A DNA stretch of 64,000 nucleotides from an uncultured Paracoccaceae bacterium (GTDB taxonomy: Bacteria; Pseudomonadota; Alphaproteobacteria; Rhodobacterales; Rhodobacteraceae): positions 1 through 64,000 of the forward strand of contig CALAXT010000023.1 of the NCBI GenBank assembly GCA_937895435.1, in the 5' to 3' direction. The notes beneath the pieces were generated by a model that saw only the letters and a list, made by a program, of their open reading frames with translations, did no database searches and had not been told where the DNA came from. The position numbers were made by a program, and so were the translations under genes. Positions 55,293 to 64,000 of the stretch are shown here, piece after piece. Every line of letters begins with the position of its first letter. The first letter of the stretch is position 1.

Positions 55293-56159
55293 ATGACCCA
55301 GATCATTGAAAGTCTTGCAGATATTGGTGCGCATTATGATGCGGTTTTGTGCGATTTATGGGGGTGCCTGCACAATGGCCATACCCCCTTTCCAGCTGCA
55401 GTTGCGGCACTTTCGGCCTATAAAGCCGGGGGTGGCACTGTCGTTTTACTGACAAATGCGCCCCGGCCCGCCGAACAGGTGCGCCACCAGCTGGAACAGA
55501 TGGGGGTTGGGCCCTCGGTTTATCATAAAATTGTCACCTCGGGCGATGCCGCACAGGCGGCACTGGCGCGGGGCGTGGTTGGCCAACAGGTCTACCATTT
55601 GGGCCCAAGCAAAGATGATACGTTTTTTGAAAATCTGCCCCCCTTGGGCGGCCCAATTGAACGCGTCGCCTTTGAAGACGCCCAAGGTATCGTCTGCACC
55701 GGACTGGTTGATGATTTAACCGAATCACCCGAGACCTATCGCACATTGCTGCACGCAGCACAGACGCGTGGGCTGAAACTTTTGTGCGCAAACCCTGATA
55801 TCGTTGTTGATTTTGGTGACAAGCGGATCTGGTGCGCTGGGGCTTTGGCGGCACTTTATACAGAAATGGGTGGTGAAAGCCTGTATTTTGGCAAACCGCA
55901 CGCGCCGATCTATGATTTGGCGCGCGACTATCTGGCACCTCAGGGCATCCCCGACCATCGCGTTTTGTGCATCGGCGATGGTGAGAAAACTGATGTTGCA
56001 GGTGGGCTGGCCGAAGGGTTTGATGTGTTGTTTGTCACCGGCGGCCTAGCGGCCCAAGCGTTTGGCCCCGATGAAAACGCCCCCGATCCAGCGCTGCTGG
56101 CAGATTGGCTGACCAAGCGTGGCCTGTCGCCCACAGCCGCTATTGGCAAGCTGCGTTAA
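55293..56159 (+). CDS. HAD-superfamily hydrolase (TIGR01459 type)
   Basis: A 288-residue HAD phosphatase of the NagD-like branch. It has the nucleophile motif AVLCDLWGCLHNGHTPFPAA in two blocks, motif II LLTNAPRP, and the C-terminal ISH GKPHAPIYDLARDYL and CIGDGEKTDVAGGLAEGFD. In motif I the residues after the nucleophilic Asp are Leu-Trp-Gly, as in relatives of this subgroup. Substrate unknown. It is probably cotranscribed with ppaC. Confidence 0.87.
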   Translation: MTQIIESLADIGAHYDAVLCDLWGCLHNGHTPFPAAVAALSAYKAGGGTVVLLTNAPRPAEQVRHQLEQMGVGPSVYHKIVTSGDAAQAALARGVVGQQVYHLGPSKDDTFFENLPPLGGPIERVAFEDAQGIVCTGLVDDLTESPETYRTLLHAAQTRGLKLLCANPDIVVDFGDKRIWCAGALAALYTEMGGESLYFGKPHAPIYDLARDYLAPQGIPDHRVLCIGDGEKTDVAGGLAEGFDVLFVTGGLAAQAFGPDENAPDPALLADWLTKRGLSPTAAIGKLR

Positions 56160-56207
56160 ACCTTTCAGTAATTTTATTACCTAAAACTACAAAATATCAG
56201 AAATTTA

Positions 56208-56236
56208 TTGCGCGATTGCTTGCAAATGATTATGCT
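56208..56236 (+). promoter_or_regulatory. Candidate sigma70 promoter of the MaoC gene
   Basis: TTGCGC, 17 bases, TATGCT, in an AT-rich pocket (56160-56236) between the HAD gene and the MaoC gene. It ends 28 bp before the preferred start codon. Confidence 0.5.
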
Positions 56237-56264
56237 GCACTGCAACATGATCAGGAGCAAAGCC

Positions 56265-56723
56265 ATGCTTGATTCCCACGCAACCGACAATCTGCCCCGC
56301 GGCACGATCTGCATCGAAGATATAGAAATCGGCATGACGCGGCATTTGCGCAAACAAATCACCGACCGCGATATCGCGCTGTTTGCCGAAGTTTCAACAG
56401 ATCATAACCCGGTTCATCTTGATGATGAGTATGCCCGCGACACCATTTTTGGCGGCCGCATTGCGCACGGTATGCTGACGGCGGGGCTGATTTCGGCGGT
56501 GATTGGGGAGCAGTTGCCCGGACATGGCAGCGTTTATCTGGGCCAAAGCCTGAAATTTCTGGCCCCCGTGCGCCCAGGCGACCAGGTCGAAGCCCGCGTC
56601 AGCGTGTTGGCCATCGATCATTCCAGACGTCGCGTGACCCTTGAATGTCAGTGCCTTGTCGGCCATACCGTCGTGCTGAAAGGTGAGGCGTTGGTTCTGG
56701 CGCCCAGCCGTAAGTTCGACTGA
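56265..56723 (+). CDS. MaoC-family dehydratase
   Basis: A 152-residue hot-dog fold protein with the (R)-hydratase 2 motif: ITDRDIALFAEVSTDHNPVH (catalytic Asp and His) and GGRIAHGMLTAGLISAVIG. Such proteins hydrate enoyl-CoAs in beta-oxidation or PHA metabolism, or bind other acyl groups. I chose the ATG at 56265 with AGGAG ahead; the reading from 56208 includes the promoter region. Substrate unknown. Confidence 0.88.
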   Translation: MLDSHATDNLPRGTICIEDIEIGMTRHLRKQITDRDIALFAEVSTDHNPVHLDDEYARDTIFGGRIAHGMLTAGLISAVIGEQLPGHGSVYLGQSLKFLAPVRPGDQVEARVSVLAIDHSRRRVTLECQCLVGHTVVLKGEALVLAPSRKFD

Positions 56724-56764
56724 TCTGGCGGGTCGCCCCGCCCCGAAAGGCACAGCGGGGAAAG

Positions 56765-57703
56765 ATGCGCATTATCCGGCATTGGGCGGGTCTGACGGAA
56801 GCAGATCGTGGCGCTTCGGTTGCGATTGGCAATTTTGATGGCGTGCATCTGGGCCATCTATCAGTGCTCGAACAGGCCCGCAAAGCTGGTGGTCGTTCGG
56901 GCGTTTTGACGTTTGAGCCACATCCACGGCAGTTCTTTATCCCTGATGCCCCCCCCTTTCGTCTGATGAATGCCGAATCGCGAGCCAATCAACTGAAAAA
57001 GCTGGGGGTTGATTTTCTGTATGAGCTGCCATTTGACCCCGCACTGGCCGAAATGTCTGCCGAAACCTTTGCAAATCAAGTGTTGGGCCGCCAAGCAAAC
57101 ACAGGTTTGGGTATCCGCCATGCCGTCGTTGGCGCAGATTTTTGCTATGGCAAGGGGCGCAAAGGGTCGGTTGAAACGCTGCGACAGGCCGCACAAAGCT
57201 TGGGCTTTGGCCTGAGCGTCGCACCCATTTTAGCCGACGAAGGGGCCGAAATTTCGTCAACATCCATTCGCCGTGCTTTAGCCGAGGGCCGCCCCCGCGA
57301 TGCGGCGCGGATGCTGGGCCACTGGCACCGAATTGAGGGCGAAGTGCTGCATGGTGAAAAGCGCGGCCGCGCCTTGGGCTATCCCACCGCCAACATGAGC
57401 GTGGGCGGCCTGCACCTGCCGAAACTAGGCGTCTATGCCGTGCGGGTGGATGTGCTGACAGGCCCACATCGCGGCAGCTATCACGGGGCGGGATCTTTGG
57501 GGGTGCGCCCGATGTTTGGCAGCAACCAACCTAATCTGGAAAGCCATCTGTTTGATTTCGATGGCGATCTTTATGGCCAACATTTGTCAATTGCGCTGGT
57601 TGAATATCTGCGACCCGAACTGAAATTTGATGGGCTGCCCGCGCTGATTACCCAGATGGGCCAAGATTGCGGCACCGCCCGCAACCTGCTGGCTGCACTC
57701 TGA
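56765..57703 (+). CDS. ribF: Bifunctional riboflavin kinase/FAD synthetase RibF
   Basis: Makes FMN and then FAD from riboflavin. The 312-residue protein has an N-terminal FAD synthetase (adenylyltransferase) domain with ASVAIGNFDGVHLGHLSVLE and VGADFCYGKGRKGSVETL, the ISSTSIRRALAEGR segment, and a C-terminal riboflavin kinase domain with RGRALGYPTANMSVG and LYGQHLSIALVEYLRPELKF. A GGGGAAAG ribosome binding site precedes the ATG. Three genes follow closely. Confidence 0.95.
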   Translation: MRIIRHWAGLTEADRGASVAIGNFDGVHLGHLSVLEQARKAGGRSGVLTFEPHPRQFFIPDAPPFRLMNAESRANQLKKLGVDFLYELPFDPALAEMSAETFANQVLGRQANTGLGIRHAVVGADFCYGKGRKGSVETLRQAAQSLGFGLSVAPILADEGAEISSTSIRRALAEGRPRDAARMLGHWHRIEGEVLHGEKRGRALGYPTANMSVGGLHLPKLGVYAVRVDVLTGPHRGSYHGAGSLGVRPMFGSNQPNLESHLFDFDGDLYGQHLSIALVEYLRPELKFDGLPALITQMGQDCGTARNLLAAL

Positions 57704-57704
57704 T

Positions 57705-58169
57705 ATGGCGACAAAGCCCCCCACACCGCTGCGCGCAAAGTTCTGGGAACTGCCCTTGGCCAAGCTGACCCCCCCCGAATGGGAGGCGCTTTGTGATGGC
57801 TGCGGCAAATGCTGTTTGAACAAACTAGAAGATGAAGAGACCGCCGAGGTGGTTTTTACCCGCGTGGCCTGTCGACTGCTCGATGGCGAAACCTGCCGGT
57901 GCGGCCAATATGATATCCGCCGCCAGTTTGTGCCCGAATGTGTTAGCCTCAGCCTGAAAACCCTACCCAAGGTCGCCTATTGGCTGCCCCAAACCTGCGC
58001 CTATAAACTGCTTTATGAGGGCAGACCTCTTTTTGACTGGCATCCGTTGCTCACAAATGACCCCGAAAGTGTGCACACCGCAGGCCAATCCGTGCGCGGG
58101 CTAACCGTGCCAGAATTTGAGGTGCCGCTAGAAGACTGGGAAGATTACGTGATAGAAGGGGATTTGTGA
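57705..58169 (+). CDS. YcgN-family cysteine cluster protein
   Basis: A 154-residue protein of the UPF0260/YcgN family with a CxxxCCGxC-like cluster (LCDGCGKCCLNKLED) and further cysteines (CRLLDGETCRCGQYD, PECVSL, QTCAYK) suggesting metal or iron-sulfur binding. Function unknown. It starts one base after the ribF stop and overlaps the next gene by one base. Confidence 0.88.
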   Translation: MATKPPTPLRAKFWELPLAKLTPPEWEALCDGCGKCCLNKLEDEETAEVVFTRVACRLLDGETCRCGQYDIRRQFVPECVSLSLKTLPKVAYWLPQTCAYKLLYEGRPLFDWHPLLTNDPESVHTAGQSVRGLTVPEFEVPLEDWEDYVIEGDL

Positions 58170-59224
58170 TGAATTTCACCTCAGACAACGCCGCGCCAGT
58201 CGCACCGCAAGTTATGGCAGCACTTCAGGCCGCCAACATTGGGGCCGCGCCATCGTATGGGGCGGATCATCTGATGGATCAGGTGCGCGCCGAAATCCGC
58301 CGAATTTTTGAAGCCCCCGACGCCGCAGTATATCTGGTAACCACTGGCACCGCTGCCAATGCACTGTCTTTGGCCATCAGCACCCAACCTTGGGGCGCCG
58401 TGTTTTGTCACCGGCGCGCCCATGTCGAAGAAGATGAATGTGGCGCGCCAGAGTTTTTCACAGGCGGCGCAAAGCTGGTGTTGATTGATGGCGAACATGC
58501 GCGCATGCGCCCCGAGGCCCTGGCCCGCGCACTGGCCGCAACGGGCCAGACGGGCGTTCACAATGTGCAGCGCGGCATGCTCAGCCTGACAAATTCAACC
58601 GAAAATGGCACCGTTTATACCCCGGCCCAAATTGCCCAACTGACCGCGCTTGCCCGCGCCCATCACCTGCCTTGTCACCTAGATGGCGCACGTTTTGCGA
58701 ATGCACTGGTGGCGCTTGGCTGCACCCCGGCAGAAATGACATGGAAAGCCGGCATTGATGTCGTGTCATTTGGCGGCACAAAAAATGGCTTGATGGGGGT
58801 TGAGGCGGTTGTGATCTTTGATCCTGCCAAAGCGTGGGAATTTGAACTGCGCCGCAAGCGCGCAGGCCATTTGATATCAAAGCATCGCTATCTCTCGGCG
58901 CAAATGCTGGCCTATCTGACAGATGATCTGTGGCTGGATCTGGCGCAGCGTGCAAATGCCGCAGCACAGCACTTGTCCACCGGCATCGCCGCACTGGAAG
59001 GTGCGCAGCTTTTGCACCCAACTGAGGCCAACGCCGTTTTTGCCGCCATCCCGGCCGCCGCACATGCCCGCGCCGAGGCCGCGGGCGCGCGCTATTACCT
59101 GTGGCCCGATGATCAACCAACAGGCACCACCGGCGATGATGCACCACTTGCCGTCCGTCTGGTGTGCAGTTGGTCCACGACGAAAGATGAGGTTGACGCG
59201 TTTTTGGCAGCATTGACAGCCTGA
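58169..59224 (+). CDS. Threonine aldolase-like PLP enzyme
   Basis: A 351-residue fold-type I PLP enzyme of the low-specificity L-threonine aldolase family. It has FTSDNAAPVAPQVMAALQAA at the start, the PLP lysine in VSFGGTKNGLMG, and HLDGARFANALVALG. Low-specificity aldolases split threonine to glycine and acetaldehyde. The ATG at 58169 overlaps the previous stop by one base (GTGATG); a GTG at 58166 is the alternative. It might also act as a beta-hydroxyamino acid aldolase with other substrates. Confidence 0.88.
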   Translation: MNFTSDNAAPVAPQVMAALQAANIGAAPSYGADHLMDQVRAEIRRIFEAPDAAVYLVTTGTAANALSLAISTQPWGAVFCHRRAHVEEDECGAPEFFTGGAKLVLIDGEHARMRPEALARALAATGQTGVHNVQRGMLSLTNSTENGTVYTPAQIAQLTALARAHHLPCHLDGARFANALVALGCTPAEMTWKAGIDVVSFGGTKNGLMGVEAVVIFDPAKAWEFELRRKRAGHLISKHRYLSAQMLAYLTDDLWLDLAQRANAAAQHLSTGIAALEGAQLLHPTEANAVFAAIPAAAHARAEAAGARYYLWPDDQPTGTTGDDAPLAVRLVCSWSTTKDEVDAFLAALTA

Positions 59225-59343
59225 CACCGCAAACCCGCACAGTTTTTTCAGCGAATCGCGCGGCTTTGCGTTGCATTGTTCGGGCTGGGTGGTAATCGGG
59301 GGCGGTGTCATGCCTGCTTCACAAATCCTGCAAGGACCTGCCC

Positions 59344-60363
59344 ATGCCCGTGATGACTGAACCCAAACTGATCGCCGGAAACGCCAACCGCCCACTTGCC
59401 AGCGCCATCGTCCGCCGCATGTCCATGCACCGCGGTATGTCTGTTAATCTGGTAGATGCGCGTGTTGAACGGTTCAACGATCAAGAAATCTTTGTCGAAG
59501 TGTTCGAAAACGTACGCGGCGAAGACATGTTTATCATTCAGCCGACATCAAACCCCGCGAATGATAACCTGATGGAGCTGCTGATTATGGCCGATGCGCT
59601 GCGCCGCTCATCAGCGGCGCGCATCACGGCCGTGATCCCCTATTTCGGTTATGCCCGACAAGATCGCCGCACCAAGGCCCGCACGCCAATTTCGGCGAAA
59701 CTTGTGGCCAATCTGATCGCCGAGGCCGGTATTGAACGGGTTTTGACCATGGATCTGCACGCCGCGCAAATTCAGGGCTTTTTTGATATTCCTGTTGATA
59801 ACCTTTATGCAGCCCCCGTGTTTGCCTTGGATGTTGCGCATCACTTCAAAGACAAAATGGAAGCGCTGACGATTGTGTCGCCAGATGTGGGCGGCGTCAG
59901 CCGTGCGCGTGATATGGCACAACGTCTGGGCTGTGGTCTGGCAATCGTCGACAAGCGCCGGGTGAAGCCGGGCGAGATTGCCGAAATGACAGTCATTGGT
60001 GATGTAGCCGGGCAGACCTGCATCATCGTTGACGACATCTGCGACACAGCTGGCACGCTGTGCAAAGCCGCCGAAGTTTTGATGGAAAATGGTGCCTCCG
60101 AGGTACATTCTTATATCACGCATGGTGTATTGTCCGGCCCTGCGGTCGGCCGCATTGAAAACTCTGTGATGAAAAGCTTGGTGATCACCGACAGCATTGA
60201 GGCAACGCCAGCTGTCAGCGCTGCTAAAAACATCCGCATTGTGCCAACAGCCCCGATGTTTGCCCAAGCAATTTTGAACATCTGGAACGGCACATCGGTG
60301 TCATCACTCTTTGAGGTGGATACGTTGATGCCGATCTACGAAGGCATGTACAATCGCAGCTGA
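59344..60363 (+). CDS. prs: Ribose-phosphate pyrophosphokinase
   Basis: Makes PRPP from ribose 5-phosphate and ATP for nucleotides, histidine and tryptophan. The 339-residue protein has [20 protein letters not shown], the [20 protein letters not shown] flexible loop region, [20 protein letters not shown] and the PRPP motif [20 protein letters not shown]. The ATG at 59344 has AAGGACC ahead. A bidirectional terminator follows. Confidence 0.97.
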   Translation: MPVMTEPKLIAGNANRPLASAIVRRMSMHRGMSVNLVDARVERFNDQEIFVEVFENVRGEDMFIIQPTSNPANDNLMELLIMADALRRSSAARITAVIPYFGYARQDRRTKARTPISAKLVANLIAEAGIERVLTMDLHAAQIQGFFDIPVDNLYAAPVFALDVAHHFKDKMEALTIVSPDVGGVSRARDMAQRLGCGLAIVDKRRVKPGEIAEMTVIGDVAGQTCIIVDDICDTAGTLCKAAEVLMENGASEVHSYITHGVLSGPAVGRIENSVMKSLVITDSIEATPAVSAAKNIRIVPTAPMFAQAILNIWNGTSVSSLFEVDTLMPIYEGMYNRS

Positions 60364-60391
60364 TTGCGGATCACACCAGATCTTGAAATGC

Positions 60392-60419
60392 AAAAGGCCC
60401 CGCAAACGCGGGGCCTTTT
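60392..60419. terminator. Bidirectional terminator between prs and the ATP synthase operon
   Basis: A perfect 12-bp stem AAAAGGCCCCGC / GCGGGGCCTTTT with a 4-base loop, with A and T runs on both sides. It can end both prs and the convergent atp operon. Confidence 0.95.
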
Positions 60420-60442
60420 GAACATGTCACGACGCATAGGGC

Positions 60443-60841
60443 TTAAACGCCAACCGCCGCGCGCAGGGCCTGCAGATCGGCCACCAGCTTATCGGTCACG
60501 TTGCGCGCATCTACGCTGGCTGCAGCCGCTGCTGTGGTGGCATCGGCAATCAGCCCGTCCATCATCTCGGCGGTGACCTCAGACAACGGAACAGCACGTT
60601 CGGCCAAAACCGATGTGCTGGCCGCCGTAATATCGGCAAAGCCGCCGGTCACAGCATAGGTCATCTTGCCCTCTGGGCCAGTGACCGTCAAAAGGCCCGG
60701 ACGCAACGAGGTGATCGTGGCGGCATGATTGGCCATAGCCGTCATGTCACCGTCTGCACCCGGTATAAGCACCTCAGTCGCCAGAACCGAGGCAAGCCTG
60801 CGCTCGGGCGACACCAGGTCGAATTGCAGCGTATTGGCCAT
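60443..60841 (-). CDS. atpC: ATP synthase F1 epsilon subunit
   Basis: Rotor stalk subunit that couples and regulates the F1 motor. The 132-residue protein begins [19 protein letters not shown], has [20 protein letters not shown] (beta-sandwich) and a helical C-terminus. The atpD stop lies 9 bp upstream of its start. Confidence 0.94.
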   Translation of the reverse strand: MANTLQFDLVSPERRLASVLATEVLIPGADGDMTAMANHAATITSLRPGLLTVTGPEGKMTYAVTGGFADITAASTSVLAERAVPLSEVTAEMMDGLIADATTAAAAASVDARNVTDKLVADLQALRAAVGV

Positions 60842-60850
60842 GATGCCCCC

Positions 60851-63174
<2,324 letters not shown>

Positions 63175-63196
63175 CTATCCACTCCCTACCTCGCCC

Positions 63197-64000
63197 TCAG
63201 GCGAAGTCTTTCGCGAATGTGTCCAGCGCAGCGCGGATACTTTTTTCCAGATCGCCCGAAACCTTGCGGTCATTGACGGTCATGTCTTCCAGCAGCGCCT
63301 TGTGGTTGGTGCGCAGGTGCTTCAGCATGCCAGCCTCGTACCGCGACACATCTTTCACCGCGACTTTGTCAAGATAGCCGTTGGTGCCAGCATAGATCAC
63401 ACACACGATTTCAGCATTGGTCAGCGGCGCATATTGCGGCTGCTTCATCAGTTCGGTCAGACGCGCACCACGGTTCAGCAACTGCTGTGTCGAGGCATCA
63501 AGATCCGATCCAAACTGGGCAAAAGCCGCCATTTCGCGATACTGTGCCAGCTCAAGCTTTACCTTGCCGGCAACCGACTTCATCGCCGATGTCTGCGCGG
63601 CCGATCCAACGCGGCTGACCGAAAGACCGGTGTTCACTGCCGGGCGGATACCCTGATAAAATAGTTCAGTTTCCAAGAAGATCTGGCCATCTGTGATCGA
63701 GATCACGTTGGTCGGAATATAAGCAGAAACGTCACCTGCTTGGGTTTCAATGATCGGCAGCGCGGTCAGCGACCCGTTGCCCGACGCATCACCCAACTTG
63801 GCCGAACGCTCCAACAAGCGCGAATGGAGATAGAACACATCACCCGGATAGGCTTCGCGTCCGGGCGGACGACGCAGCAACAGCGACATCTGGCGATAAG
63901 CCACAGCTTGCTTCGACAAATCATCATAGATGATCAGCGCATGGCGGCCATTGTCACGGAAGAATTCCGCCATAGCCGTCGCCGCATAGGGGGCCAAAAA
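63197..64000 (-). CDS. atpA: ATP synthase F1 alpha subunit (3' part, runs off the window)
   Basis: The non-catalytic nucleotide-binding subunit of F1. The last 267 residues are present: [40 protein letters not shown] and [20 protein letters not shown], ending FAKDFA. The reading frame stays open to the last base of the window, so the start and P-loop lie beyond it. An apparent start at 63997 is internal. Confidence 0.96.
   Translation of the reverse strand, partial: FLAPYAATAMAEFFRDNGRHALIIYDDLSKQAVAYRQMSLLLRRPPGREAYPGDVFYLHSRLLERSAKLGDASGNGSLTALPIIETQAGDVSAYIPTNVISITDGQIFLETELFYQGIRPAVNTGLSVSRVGSAAQTSAMKSVAGKVKLELAQYREMAAFAQFGSDLDASTQQLLNRGARLTELMKQPQYAPLTNAEIVCVIYAGTNGYLDKVAVKDVSRYEAGMLKHLRTNHKALLEDMTVNDRKVSGDLEKSIRAALDTFAKDFA

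Overview
The window is ordinary chromosome from an alphaproteobacterium of the order Rhodobacterales (Roseobacter/Rhodobacter group). This rests on gene content and gene neighbourhoods: an L-malyl-CoA/beta-methylmalyl-CoA lyase of the Rhodobacter type, a fused sulfate adenylyltransferase/APS kinase, the flgE-flgK-flgL-flgI order, a Tad pilus locus with an OmpA-like lipoprotein, the lgt-midA-pgeF trio, the hsp20-DUF1150 pair, and the atpA-G-D-C order. I cannot name the genus. I see about 71 protein genes, one tRNA, and no phage, transposon, CRISPR array or rRNA.

Layout. 0.1-2.7 kb: a 3-oxoacid CoA-transferase (scoA-scoB) with an overlapping small acetyltransferase, then a convergent lytic transglycosylase. 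3.0-13.2 kb: a nearly complete Tad/Flp pilus locus on the plus strand: pilin, cpaB, secretin cpaC, OmpA-like lipoprotein, cpaE, cpaF, tadB, tadC, two TPR lipoproteins and the prepilin peptidase cpaA. 13.2-19.1 kb: the flagellar hook block on the minus strand (motB, flgE, flgK, flgL, flgI), converging on the pilus operon. 19.2-24.3 kb: a PhnD-like solute-binding-fold protein, a TerC-family membrane protein, an RTX exoprotein and a LacI-family regulator. 24.4-28.0 kb: tRNA-Arg(CCT), a small ribbon-helix-helix-like protein, and a tightly overlapping catabolic trio (PLP lyase, M24 metallohydrolase, Asp/Glu-racemase-fold enzyme).

28.0-46.4 kb is mainly housekeeping: pgeF, midA, lgt, ubiK, a YbjN protein, proC, a CsaA-like tRNA-binding protein, a 2-hydroxyacid dehydrogenase, an Lrp regulator, trxB, sat-cysC, hsp20/DUF1150, a DUF465 protein, purE-purK, an XRE regulator, cobD/cbiB, an MltB-type transglycosylase, an Ldh-family dehydrogenase, mcl1 and NAD kinase. 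46.6-60.4 kb holds glyA, an alpha/beta hydrolase, a lipoprotein, a NUDIX protein, a bactofilin-like membrane protein, groES-groEL with a perfect CIRCE operator, a TraB/GumN protein, Mn-dependent pyrophosphatase, a HAD hydrolase, a MaoC dehydratase, ribF, a YcgN protein, a threonine aldolase-like enzyme and prs. From 60.4 kb to the end is the minus-strand ATP synthase operon; atpA runs off the window.

No clearly new multi-gene system is visible. The best leads are modest: the PLP lyase/M24/racemase-fold trio, CtrA-like boxes in front of flgE, the pilin and the ribbon-helix-helix gene, a CpaE ATPase without the P-loop lysine, a solute-binding-fold protein with neither transporter nor signal peptide, an orphan RTX protein, and leader hairpins before hsp20, proC and the YbjN gene.
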